A stretch of 64,000 nt of DNA, taken from contig NW_026515546.1 in assembly GCF_014898815.1 (NCBI RefSeq), positions 62,001 to 126,000 on the forward strand. Direction: 5' to 3'. Positions within the stretch are counted from its first letter, which is position 1. The number at the start of each line of letters is the position of its first letter. This document shows positions 12,459 to 24,600 of the stretch, piece after piece. The DNA is from Panonychus citri. Its lineage: Eukaryota; Arthropoda; Arachnida; Trombidiformes; Tetranychidae. The notes beneath the pieces are model-generated. The model did not search any database. It was not told the origin of the DNA and saw only the letters and a program-made list of their open reading frames with translations. The translations under genes were made by a program, and so were the position numbers.

Positions 12459-13449
12459 TCAAAGGTTAATTGTTGACCATTAAGGTCATCGCAATCATCA
12501 TTAAACCACCACCGCCATTGATTAAAAAACCCTTGACCGCTCTGGTCAATCATCATAAAACCTTAAATCCAAAGCCTCTGATTACGATGGAAACAGTTAA
12601 TTGTTATTCAATTATACTTATTGACCCTTTAATTGTAATCAATGTAATTTTTTTTTCCTTCATTTAATAAGTTCTGATTATTTTGATTCTCATTTTTGTA
12701 TAAATGTTTGATTAATTTGCTCTAATAACAATTAAAAAATCAATACTAGAAATTATCAACAATCTTTGTAACCAATTAAATGTTTAATTGATGATGAAGA
12801 TGATCACACAATCAAATGAAAAGATTTGTTAAATTGCAAATTTACCCATTTCCTTGCAATTAACTTAACCTCTTGAAAGTTAATCATCACATGAATTGTT
12901 GATGATTAGATGAGCATCTTAAAAATAGATTCTAGGTCTAATCATCATCAGTATTTATCATGATGATTAACATGATGATGATTCAACTATTGAGTTTGAA
13001 CAGTTAATTGTAAACCAAATTGTTTCTTATGAATTAGCCAATGTGCTTTTTTAATCACTTGCCAAGTTACATTTAAGATATAAACATGTTAACCATGAAA
13101 AAAACAAAATGTTCAATTAGTTAACTGTAATTTTGTCTGGTGAAACAATTAAGTAGTGAATGGATGAAGCTAATCAACAACAATTTGGAAAATTATTAAC
13201 TTTAATCCTTAATTCATATCCTTGGTTTTCCCTTATCACAATTAGTGTTAATTGTCAATGGTCTCTGGATACAAAAGTAATCAAGGATTAAGCTCAACAA
13301 TGAATCATTAAAAAGTTGATTAACTATCAAATCTCAATGTCACTGGAAAAGTAAATTAAAAAAAAAAGGTAAGACAATCAACGATTAATTTAATAGTTGG
13401 CTAATTATTATCTTCTTAATTGTTGCTGTTAATAAGTGTTTGGAACAAG
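12459..13449. other. Spacer after the Reeler gene
   Basis: 3' flank of the Reeler gene and 5' flank of the next orphan gene. The open frame 12470-12667 is a low-complexity read-through of the 3' region (Ile/Lys/Pro-rich) and is not considered coding. TCATCA/GATGAT words cluster near 12940-12990. Confidence 0.5.
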
Positions 13450-14139
13450 ATGAGTGTCGAAAGAGCAAAAATCATTCTAACGGAAACTTTGTTTTCGAAA
13501 AGTTCTAATGGTCCAAATGACCTGATCAGTTTAACTGGAGGTCGACCTTTAATTGCCGATTCATTGATATATCGTTTAACTTTTGACCCGGAAGAAGATG
13601 ATTATTGTTATGATGATGATGATGATGAGAAACAATTATTTACTATCAACAACAATTTAAAATCATCAATTGATGTTAACGATAATGATGTTGACATGAT
13701 AAATGTCTGGTCATCCAATTGGGACAACAACAATCAACATGATGACCATGAAAATAATGGACATGATAAAATGAAAATCAATGAACCAGAATTTAAGAAA
13801 TTGATTTTCAATTCGAGGCAAACAATTAATAAATTGAACGTCTCTTCATTAGCTGATGAAATAATTGATTCTGAAATGAACTCATTGAAATGTTTACAAT
13901 TTAAACCCACGAATGAAACAATTAAACCCACAACAATAATTAGTGATTATAGTGAAACAATTGAAACTGATCATCATTATAATGGTAAATCAACTGGACA
14001 ATGTCCATCTACTGGAAGGAAATGGAAATCATCAATTTTACCATCACTTATGAGAGGGACAATTAACACGGAAACATCAATAATCACTCGTAGTTGTCCA
14101 CCGACTCGAGCTTGTCTTTCATGCTGTACAATTAGCTAA
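13450..14139 (+). CDS. Acidic orphan protein, 229 aa
   Basis: Open frame of 229 codons from the ATG at 13450 (context AACAAGATGAGT). The frame is also open about 10 codons further upstream without an ATG, so a 5' exon cannot be excluded. There is no signal peptide or membrane segment. Order of features: an N-terminal part with ISLTGGRPLIADSLIYRLTF; an Asp/Glu-rich run (EEDDYCYDDDDDEK) near residue 50; an Asn/Asp/His-rich low-complexity middle; a mixed region LADEIIDSEMNSLKCLQF; and a Cys-rich, basic end (SCPPTRACLSCCTIS). The Asp run comes from GATGAT repeats, so part of the protein may be repeat-derived. The CPP..ACLSCC tail could be a metal-binding or lipid-modified end, but that is speculation. 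I do not recognise the family; it could be lineage-specific. Confidence 0.5.
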   Translation: MSVERAKIILTETLFSKSSNGPNDLISLTGGRPLIADSLIYRLTFDPEEDDYCYDDDDDEKQLFTINNNLKSSIDVNDNDVDMINVWSSNWDNNNQHDDHENNGHDKMKINEPEFKKLIFNSRQTINKLNVSSLADEIIDSEMNSLKCLQFKPTNETIKPTTIISDYSETIETDHHYNGKSTGQCPSTGRKWKSSILPSLMRGTINTETSIITRSCPPTRACLSCCTIS

Positions 14140-14434
14140 TTACCATCATCATGACAACAATTAACAGAATCACGAATCCTCAATGAAATCAAAAATTGAT
14201 CAAAAAGCAAGTTGATTAGTTGGACAATTAAAACCTAATGATGGCGATGATCAGTTACCATGAAAGTCTAAGAGGTTTTTGTATGTAAATAAATTCACAG
14301 TTTTCATTAATTGTTACAATTAAAGTTACTCTATTATTTGAAAATCGTCGTTCAATTGAATTTTATTCATGGGTTAATTTTTTCAGTCTTAAATTTGCCC
14401 CAAACATGTTAATTGATTTGCTCTTAATTACGAT

Positions 14435-15014
14435 TCATGGGGAATTAGTCATGGCTGGAGTTCGTGAACCAATTAGTTTGCCCTCTTCAGGCCCCGGGGC
14501 GAAGGAAGTTATCATGATATTTACAATGGTGATTAGAAAAATCAGAATTAGAACCGCGTTATTAGCACTTTCCGCTTTTCGATGGTCACCTCGAAAATTA
14601 ATATTCCAACGTCCGAGGAAAATTAAAATGATTCCAACAACAATCTAATTTGAGAAGAGAAATTTAAATTAATCAGTATAATCAATGTGATTTATTATTT
14701 GATAGTAGAAGTCAAATTACTTGAAGTATTATTGAAAAGGTTAACAAGCTAAGGGTCACAGCAAAGTACCGATGGTCAGCAGAGTTGATGAGAATGTATT
14801 TCAACTGTGAAGCATTAGCGGTCATCAGGGCGATGTCCATCATCCCTTGGGCCACAGTTTTCCGAGTTGCGTAAATGTTTACGTCCATTGGCATGTTTGA
14901 ACTTTTTGGTAGTTCGGGCGACATTGGTCCAGCTATTAGATGGTGATGTAAGTGATTACCTCCCACTCCTCCGGTCGTTACCTCTAAAGGTCCGTTTCGA
15001 GGATTATCTAGCAT
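14435..15014 (-). CDS. Ninjurin family protein A
   Basis: Exons 14721-15014 and 14435-14644 on minus (donor GTAATT, acceptor AAATTAG, phase 0) give 167 aa from the ATG at 15014. The ninjurin core is clear: NIYATRKTVAQGMMDIALMT then ANASQLKYIL (amphipathic helix region), a first membrane span TLSLLTFSIILQIVVGIILI crossing the splice junction, a basic loop LGRWNINFRGDHRKAE, and a second span AVLILIFLITIVNIMIT. Ninjurins are small plasma-membrane proteins with two spans; family members act in adhesion and, for NINJ1, in plasma-membrane rupture during lytic death. An acceptor-like TAACAG just upstream of the ATG, and a GC-rich segment with a donor at 15549 (…HHHQGWNE), suggest an extra 5' exon and a longer N-terminus, as in the neighbouring copy. 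The neighbour at 19069-20770 is a divergent paralog in the opposite orientation. Confidence 0.88.
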
Positions 15015-18000
15015 TGATTCCTCTTCGTTCTGTTATTGTCATGAAAGAGAAACGGAAGGAAAAAAGAGATGGTAGAAAAATAAATTAATTCGAACAAAAA
15101 ATCGAACATGAAAAACTTTTCTGTTTACACTTTATTATTACAGCAACAATTGAGAATTGAAGATCAAACATACGTTTCGAGTTCTAACCTCATGGGATAA
15201 AATGAGAGAATTGAAACTTTTTTTTCTTATTGAAACATGATAACAATCATCAGAATCATCTAAATGTTACAAGGATAGATTCTCAATGTATCTTAATAAT
15301 CTTATCATTATATTTGTAGATATACGATCATTTTGCTCTCTCTCATGTGTACCCCTGGTGTAAAACCTCAGCCTGAGGCGATTTAATTTTCCATAAGAAA
15401 ATAGAGAGAGTCGAAATTTATATATAATTTTCGAATTTTTGGAAAAAGTTCTGCAGTCAATTCTCGAGTGTAATTGAGATTAGATGAGATGACGATGGTT
15501 CCATTTCCATTAACCAGAACTTTCTATTCAATTGAATTTCCAATTTACCTCATTCCACCCCTGATGATGATGATAACCAAAGAGCGCTAAAGGTGCTCCA
15601 AGCTATCACCATGAAAATGATTTTTCTACATCATGATGAAGAATAGAAGGAAAAAAACTTGGTAACAAACAACAATATCGAATCTTATCAATGGAAAAGT
15701 TGAACAAACTTAATTCGAAAATAAGTTTCAACCTTTTCTTTATTTTCTATTCTCACCATTATCATGATAATAATCATCATCACCATGAGCATATAAGGTT
15801 AATTTGATGAAGATATTTTATGGAAACTGAGATACGAACATGAAAGTTCTGACAAGAGAAAAATGTTCGATATCTTTGATTGTTTTCGTTTTTTACTCTT
15901 TATTTCTTCTCTTTCTTTTTGGTTTTATTCGATTTCTGGAGAAATAAATTCAACGTTCAATTGTGTTCGATAAATAAATGAACAAAGTTCTAATATCGAT
16001 AATGTTTACATGGAGAAGAAGTAGAAAAAAAATAAAAGTAAAGTTCTAAACATGAGCCAAAGTCTTTTCAAATGATATACATTTAGGTTAAGAAATGAAA
16101 TCAAAACTTTAAATTCTGGACAGAACTTTACTCTCTTCAAGTTCAACGATGATTCAGTTGGAATGAAATATTATCATGAAGTCTCATGAAACACTCAAAT
16201 TCTCCTTCTATAAGAATATTTTCTAATCAGGTAAATGAGATTTTCCATTAGCTATATTAACGATATTTTCTTTTACTCCAACTTTTTTCTTCTTATTCTA
16301 TCAACTTGTCGACTTTTACTTCCTATGAGATGAGATTCATTGTCAGAACTTTTCCACCTTCGCTCTTTTCTTATAAATAATAATATCGAAAATTTTCTAA
16401 TGGAATTAATTTTTTCTATCTCATCTCAATAGTTCTGCCAATCATCATATCCAAACTCGAGGGTTCACAGAATCAATCATCTTGATTCTCACACGAATAT
16501 TAATCAATTAATCTTTGAACAGATTCACCTGACAGTTAATTATAATTCAAAACTAATCAACTTCTTCTAATCAAATTTTCGAGTTTGGTTATAGAAATGA
16601 AAATGTTAACAAAGAAAATCGAAACTTACAAAAAACAGAAAACTTTTTTTCTCTCTACTATTAGAACTTTTTTTTTCTTCCCATCGTATCTCATAAAAGA
16701 TTGAAATTCATGATAAAATCTCGAGTTTTCATTTCTTTAATCAGAACTTTCATAAGTTTAGAGTATAAGAAAAACAAGAGAGTCGAAGTTTTTTTTTTCT
16801 TCGTCGAATTATCAAATTGAGAGAGAAAAAAAGTTCTAACACAGGAAATGGTTTCATATTAAACTTTCCATAAATAAATCAATAGAAAATAAAAACTTTG
16901 ATTGTTGATCAAATGATTAAGAAAAGTTGATCGTTAAATTGTGATTGATAAAAGTAAATCAACTTAACTATTGATCAGAATGATGATAAATTATTTACCT
17001 TAACTGTTCAAGGGTAACTCGATTACACTTAATTGTATTAATAGTATGAATTTATCAACAGCCTTATAATGAAATTTAGATCAACAATTAAGAAATGGTT
17101 AATATGTTGATCAACAATTTAGGACAAAAATAATTTTCTGTAGGCGGGAAAATTAAATGGTGACTGAAAATAAATTTCTATAAATTATTCATCATCAAAA
17201 CTAAATTATGATTCACAATTAATAAAAAAAACTAAATTGATTTAAAGTTAATTTGATTTACAAATTGTTACAAAATAGAAACAATTAGAATGATATTTTC
17301 TGTTATCAATTTAATATATTGACTACAATTTTGATGTTAATTCAATAAAACTTGTTCATACATTCATGTATTAACCATTGTGATTGATTTAAGATAATTA
17401 ATAAAGTACAACAATTAACAATTTGATTAGAAAACAATCAATTAAATACTTGCTCTTGAATCCATATAAATTTGATCATCACAAGAATCACAGATGAAAA
17501 GATTAACTTCCAGGATCGATTGATCCACAATTAACACCAACAATTAAGGGTTTACAATTTAAGGTGATCAAATAAAATGATAACAATTAGTTCAGTATGA
17601 TGATCAGTTAAAAGTTCACAATTAGTAATACTCAACAATTAACAAAATAGAAACACTTTCATCAGATTGATACTAAATTGTAATGTGAATTTTTAGTTAA
17701 CAATCAAAAAAAAAGGAGATCGTTTTTCTTGTATTATTAATTTTCCTACTTAATAATGATTAAAACCAACAATTAACTAAAACACTTACCTTTTCATGTA
17801 ATAACAATTAAAGTTGATTATAAACCTGGATTCATGATCACAATTAATATATTAATCATGAGTGTTTACATCTGCTCTTGTCTTTGAACAATTAGATTGA
17901 CAATTGGATTTAACTGTTTGGGATTAAGATGATGATCAATCTTTGGGTTTGGTTTTAATTGTTTTCAAATCAACAACTTTTATCTAATAATTAAGGTAAA

Positions 18001-19068
18001 ATTATTTAACCAATCAAACTATAAACACAATGATCACAATTTAAATCAACAATTAATATATTATTTTATGGTGATAATAAATGAAAAACAAACGTTGGAT
18101 TTTAATTGTTAGACTGAAAATCAACACAATCAATGGTTAAACCGGTTCATGATTAAGATGATGATGATGATTAAGTTAATAGTCAGATGTTACCTGTAGA
18201 CTGATTGAAAACTGGTTTGATTATAATGGTTGGTTAATTGTTTGAATGTTAAATTGTGGGCTAAAAATGTACGAAATTAATTGTTGATTGTATAATCAAG
18301 TGGGTTGATTAAAACCAGAAAACCAGATTAAATGATTAAACGTTAAATCTGGTAAGTTATGTTTACCTTAATCAAGTGTAATGATAAAACAATTAGCAAA
18401 TCAAATAGTGAATTAATTTAATTGTGGCAAAAAAAACTAAATCATCATACAAATTATGATTTAATTACTTAATTGTTTTGATTTCTTTTTGTTTTGTTAT
18501 TTGTTTGTAAATGAAATCAGTTCGTTGGACTTGAAAAATTGTTGATTAACTAAATTTAGTTAAGTTTGACACCCTTTTTGATTAAAATGAATTGATTTCA
18601 ATTTAGTTTCTGTGTGTAGGTTGATTAACTAGTTTTGGGGTTAATTGTGAAGCCTCTTGAAAATATAATCTTAATAACAATCAGTTAACAATCAACTTAC
18701 AATCAAATCACATACACACCAAATAGGGTTTTAGTATATCAAGTCAATATGATTTTCCGGTTTTAATTATATAATTTATTAAATGATCAACACAACAATC
18801 AGTTGATTGGCCAGAAAAAAAGGACAAAGTTGAAAAATGTGACCAAATTGTAGTTTAATTAAGTTACAATTAACTGTGAAAATGTGAATATCAGATGTTA
18901 ATTGTTGTTCTAGAAGCGAAACAATTTAAATTGTGTATTTAAAATATTGTTTATTCCCTGTTAATTGTTAGTGATTTAAGTGATTATTATTGTTTACAAT
19001 CAAACTGTTCACCTGAAGGAAACAATTAAGTAACAATCAAGGTCTTAATCGTGATTAATTTAAACAAC
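15015..19068. other. Spacer between the two ninjurin genes
   Basis: Divergent spacer of about 4 kb. The first part (15.4-16.9 kb) is unusual for repeated AAGTTCT/AGAACTT words. The second part (16.9-19.0 kb) is the usual CAATTAAC-rich background. A GC-richer segment at 15549-15595 on minus could be an upstream exon of ninjurin A; it reads in phase but lacks a start. Nothing else coding was found. Confidence 0.5.
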
Positions 19069-20770
19069 ATGCCTTGTCTTGGTAATTGTTTAGGATCTTC
19101 ATCATCTGAATCAGTTGATTTAAGGAAACAATCAACTCGCCATCGATTGTCAACAATTAACGAAAATAATGAAACCAATTTACCAAAAGCTGAAAGTTAC
19201 AAAAAATTAAGAAACAGTTTCCTGGGAGCTGAAGTTAATCAACCAATTACGACAATTAAGGAGACTGATTTTTCACCACCAACAACAACAATCAATAAAT
19301 TAACGGATAAAAAGAAAACAATTAAAAGTAAAAAATTGTCAACAATTAACAAGAATCATGAAACTCATCCAAAGATAATTTATCTTACAGATACTCGGGT
19401 GAGTTTTTAATTGTTGAGACAATTAGATCTTGATGATTAACTAATCATAATTCTCAATAAACATCTAATTGCAAGGAATGATTTGAAATCAACGGAGACA
19501 ATCAACAAAAGACTTAATTGTTTCCACCCAATCATTAACTATTTTGATGAACCAATTAACCAGTTAACTAATCTATAAATCAAAAGTTCATAGAGACCAT
19601 ATTATTAATAATTAAGAGATTCAAATTAAATCTAATCTCCAAATGATTAACTAATTCATCAGATTTAGGTGTAACCACTTAAATATGTTTAAATCATCAA
19701 CAATCAACAAATAAATTACCATCTCAATTGTAGGTGTGTCAATTTAATTAAATCTTAACTGTGTTTGTAATTAACATAACAATTAATCATTTTCATCGAG
19801 TCAAAATGAATTCAGTCCATTGATCAAATTAAGATTAAAGTTCCTAGAAATGGTAATCAAATCAAACAATTAGATATTGTCTTAAAAGGAAATTCATTCA
19901 CAAATCAACCTACACCCATGTAAAAATAATTTAACTCACAATTAAGGTTGACAATTAAGAGAAATATTGATCTATGTAAACTTAATTAGTTTGCAATTGG
20001 TTCTAACAATTTATCTGAACGGTTGTATTGTCTTTCTAGATTGAAATGGGAATGAAAAATATTAGTTAACCTTTTGCTGGTCGAGTTGATTAAATATCAG
20101 ATGTAAATTGATTTAATTTTGTTTAAATTGCTGACAGGAAGTTGAAGATGATTCAATTGTTGAGCCGATGGGGAATGGCAGGGAAATAATTAGCATGGAA
20201 CCACTTGAACCGTTATTACCTCCAGCTCGTGGAGGAGCCGATGAACCAGGAAGCCGACGAAATTTTCCACCATCACAACCACCACCACCACCACCTCCTC
20301 CTCCACTGCCCACTGGTCATCATAATAATCCTGGTGACATGGAGACACCATTATTACCGCCACTTCCTCCTCCACCTCCATCATTTGGGTCAATGGATTT
20401 CAATTTATACGCCGCCAAGAAAAACATTTCCCAAGGTCTAATCGATATCGCCTTATTAACGGCTAACTTTTCACAGCTTAAATTTATCCTCTCAAAAGAT
20501 CCTCGACTTGACCCCGACTGGACCAAAGGTGGACCCGAAGTTTTCAACGCGATCAACTTAATCCTAATCTGCTTCTCAATCGGCCTTCAAATCTTAGTTG
20601 GAATCGCTCTCCTCCTTTCCTCTCGCCTCAATCTTAACGATGACAACGGCCGCCGACGACGAGCCGAAACCTGCAACACTTTAATCATTGTCTGTGTTTT
20701 CATCATCACCGTAATCAATATATTCATCGTAATCTTCCTAGATGGACACGATGAGTTCGAACTCGTCTAA
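19069..20770 (+). CDS. Ninjurin family protein B with proline-rich N-terminal extension
   Basis: Exons 19069-19398 and 20138-20770 (donor GTGAGT, acceptor CTGACAG, phase 0) give 320 aa. The ATG at 19069 (ACAACATGCC) is chosen; the frame is open slightly upstream without an ATG. Residues 1-110 are Ser/Thr/Lys-rich and probably disordered. Around residues 145-185 lie two polyproline tracts (PPPPPPPPP and PPLPPPPPSF), which could bind SH3, WW or EVH1 domains. The C-terminal ~130 aa are a ninjurin domain: FNLYAAKKNISQGLIDIALL then TANFSQLKFIL, a first span LILICFSIGLQILVGIALLL, a basic loop NGRRRRAET, and a second span TLIIVCVFIITVINIFIVIF, ending DEFELV. The loop before the first span is longer than in copy A (DPRLDPDWTKGGPEV). 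The ninjurin part has markedly more C-ending codons than the AT-rich flanks. Copy A has an intron inside the first span; copy B does not. Confidence 0.9.
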
Positions 20771-21643
20771 AATATCCATTCCTTTGAATCACCCAAACGC
20801 CTTAATCCAGATCCATTAGATTAAAATGGATCTACACAGTCGATTAATTTTCAATTACATTTTTTTCACTTTATTCAATTCAATTTATTCCAAACAATTT
20901 AATTTCTCCTTTTTTTTGTTGTTCAATTGTTGACAATTAACAATAAAAAAAACCGATTCCCTTGCCTTTTTCATGGGCCACAATCAAACAAAACCAATTC
21001 AATAATGATAATCATGATCATAAACGATTGAACAACAAAATATGATTTAATTTAATTGATTATTTGACTGAAAACTGATTTAAAACATCAGATTTGTTAA
21101 CCTTATACAATTCAATGAGTACGATTAATATTATTATGATAATTCAATGGATTTAAACAGAATCGATATATGAAATAAAATTCTAATGAAAAAAGTTTTT
21201 TTTATTCTTCCATTTGTAATCGTTAATTGTTAATATCTATTCGATCTATTACAATTATTCTAGAACAATCAGCTAATTAGATCCGAGGAAAATTTTCCCT
21301 CGTGATGATCAGAATTGATCGTTATGAGTTTTCGCTTAGTCAATATCGAACTCTTATCAGTTCTAGAATGGAAAATTTCTTGCAATTAATTAATTAGAGA
21401 AAGAGAAATCTTTATAATCTGATCTTGACCGATTGGTTTCATTTTTTGCTGGTCAAGATTTAGATGATCTTTTAATTGTTATTAAAATAAAATTCTCGTT
21501 ATTTAGTCAATTTTTTGAAATGGTGTTTTTATTGAAAAAATGAACATTTTTAATAATTTAAAGTTTATTGGTTTACAATGATTCAAATTATGATTAATTG
21601 ATTAATAGATGTTGATATTTTTGTGCTGGGAGGTTAAATTGTG
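20771..21643. other. Spacer between ninjurin B and the chloride channel gene
   Basis: Convergent 3' flanks of both genes. AT-rich; AATAAA-like words occur shortly after the ninjurin stop. No gene or element was recognised. Confidence 0.55.
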
Positions 21644-24600
21644 TCAACTCCAGTCCAGATAAACTGACCAGTAGACAATGTTTAGTAAAATAAAGGTTGA
21701 AGGGAAACCCCAACGAGAAACTTTATCAACAATTAATGCTCGGTCACGTTTTTTGACAAATACTGCTGACCTTAGGCTACCTTGACGGGTACTGGATCGG
21801 AACTGTAAGAAAACAAAGGTCAGAGATGATTAGATTTTCTGTCAATTAATTTTACTCTTTCATTTTGTTCATTAAGTCTCACCTTTGTTGCTGAATTATC
21901 ATTGATTGCAGATGAGTTGTTGTTATTGTTACTATTTGAACCAGTATTGGCGATTGTTGTTGTTGTTGTTGTGGTCAATGGTGAGTTCGGAGTTGTTGGT
22001 GATCGTAGTGATGATTGGTGTGAATGATGATGACCGGTCAGCTGATGGTTATGATGATACTGATGGTAAATGTTGGTCGTTGGTCCTGTTGATGATGTTG
22101 TAGCTGCTGTTGGTCCAATTGTAAGGTTATTCAATTTTTCGTCTGCGGTCATCAATATGTTGACCAATGCATACTCCATAAGGGAAGCGAATACAAATAT
22201 TGTACAATAGGACATGAAAATGTCGATCGCTTTAATATACGAAACGGGTGGGAGTGATTTCTGTGATTGAGCGTGCTGAGTGCTAAGAGTAAGTAACGAG
22301 GTGACACACAAAGTGACCCGTGCAGGCACTGCTTCCGGTTTAATCCAGAATGAAATCCAGGACATGATAACGATAAGGCAAGTGGGTATGTACGTGTGAA
22401 AGATGTAATAACCCAAGCGTCGTTTCAATGTAAAAACAACTTCGACACAGGTAAAGTTACCTGTTGACGAAAAAAAAACAACACCAACAGTTGAGAAACA
22501 CAATTTCATTTCTCATCTCAACTTACCTGATGAATACATTTGACTACAATCAGCTAACTTGTAATCAACTAACTCATGTTGAGGTAATTCAATCGCAGGT
22601 TCAACTACCAAAGGTGAATCAGTTTCCCAATCAAATATTAAATCATCAGTTGTATATGAAACTTTAACATTAAAAGATGGAAATAGTTAATTGTTCAAAC
22701 TTAGTTGTGACCTTTAATTACTTACGGCTTTCAATTTTGAGCTCACATGTTTGAGTATCATGGGGATAAGATTGAAACTTCATGGCACAGGAAAGTAAAA
22801 GTGTTAACCTGTTCAGGGAAAAAATTGTAAAGGTAAATTTTTCTCTTCGAAATTTCAACAAAAAATGTCAACTTTGTTTTCTATTTTTCAATGGAGTAAA
22901 CATTTCATTTTCCCTTTTTCTTTTTATCATCTCTCTTTTTTATATTAAGTGACCATTAAAGTAGAAAATGCCCTTTGGCTATTGAGAAAATTTCTTTTTC
23001 ATAATGACCCTTGTGAAGAAAAATTATTAAGTTTGTCAATGGCTTATGGTCAGTGGTCATTGTCACTTGACTGTGAATGGTTTTGCTATGGACAGAGTAT
23101 CGGTCAAGTCTTTTGCTATTACAGGTCAACGATTTAAACTATTAATTACCTTTGAAATTGTGATTGTTAAAGCAAATCATTGAACTTTAAAGTTGGATTG
23201 TTATTCCAAAACAGCAAATTCTATGGTAACAATTAACTTAATTATCACACAAGAGTATTAACTTATTGAGATTATTTACCTGGAAATTCATGTATTTAAT
23301 TTAGTTCTAATCAATGAATTCAGCTTACAATAATTAACGATTCAATTAGGAGCTAAATGAATTAGTGATAACTCAATTCTGAGCGATAATGATCTGGAAA
23401 AATTAGTTGCAACATTGTTACAATCAAAGAACCGTTGAAGTAGAAACAGTTATAATTGTCAACCTTCACCATCAGAATAATCTGATTTCATTAACTGAGA
23501 TAATGAAAAATTTCATGAGAATTGGAATCAATTGAACTACAAGTTTTCCAAGACAAGTAAACCATTGATTTCTCAATATATTCAAATAAGATTGAATGAG
23601 ATCTGGAAATTTATTCCAATTGAAAACAAAAGAAATAAAAAAACCACCATGATCAGGATTCAGCTCTTTGGAGATAATTCAACCTGTCAGAATATCAGAA
23701 TTAAATGGAAAAGAAAGAAAAAGAAAGCTTCTCTCAATTGAAATTCATTTTACTATTTCTTTTCCATGGTTGATTAGTTATCCATTCCAAGCCTAAGGTT
23801 AACAATCACGAGGAATGATTTTTGAAATGTTCAGCTCATTGAGAGATAATTCCAGGTGAATTAAGAAGCTACTATAAAGTATTGAAATTCATTCATAAAC
23901 TCAATGATTAATCTTATGACATGATAATCATGATAGATTGTTATTGTTCTGATCCATTGAGTGTATTTACATTGTACATATATCAATGGATGTTTTTTAG
24001 CTCCATACCTGTTATTTTATCATTATCTTCATGAAAATGAACTTTGAAAATTCAATCAACCTCAAAGATGAGCAAAAAAGTCTCAAGATGTATTGATTTA
24101 TCATCTATTTGTTACAAAATGGCCACTCTGATACTTGATCGTTCATTGATAATAACTTTTCTGTTTCATCATAATGTAACTTAATCACAATCTTCATCTG
24201 TTTAATTGAAGTTTTCATGTTGATCCCTGAGTTTCAGTTGAGCTTTCACCCATTCAGCACTTAATATACCATTTTCAGCACTGGTAAAACATTACTGGGA
24301 GTTATGTTTATGCTAAAATAATTGATTAATTTTCTGTAAAATGAATCTTGTCCTTTTCTGTTTACAAAAACATGAACTACTCGCAGCAACTTCTCAGATT
24401 TCAATGAATCGTCACAATTGATGATCATGAAAACTGACACATGAAACTTTGAATACAATGAATATTAAATTCTGTTCAAATGGTTTAAAATCCACTGAGT
24501 GATTTTCAAATCTAAATTTTGATCCAATTTCAATCATTCATTTTAAATGCTGGTAAAGTATCAGTACAATAGTACTTAAGTTCATACTCGTTTCAATCTC

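Noticed and set aside
12470..12667. 65-codon plus frame after the Reeler stop
   Set aside because: Lacks an initiating ATG and is low-complexity Ile/Lys/Pro; probably 3' UTR.
15345..15385. GC-rich palindrome CCTCAGCCTGAGG as a possible RNA gene or exon
   Set aside because: Too short for an RNA gene and no phase-compatible splice partner found.
24261..24458. 65-codon minus frame in the channel intron
   Set aside because: No family resemblance and no splice signals; AT-rich background.
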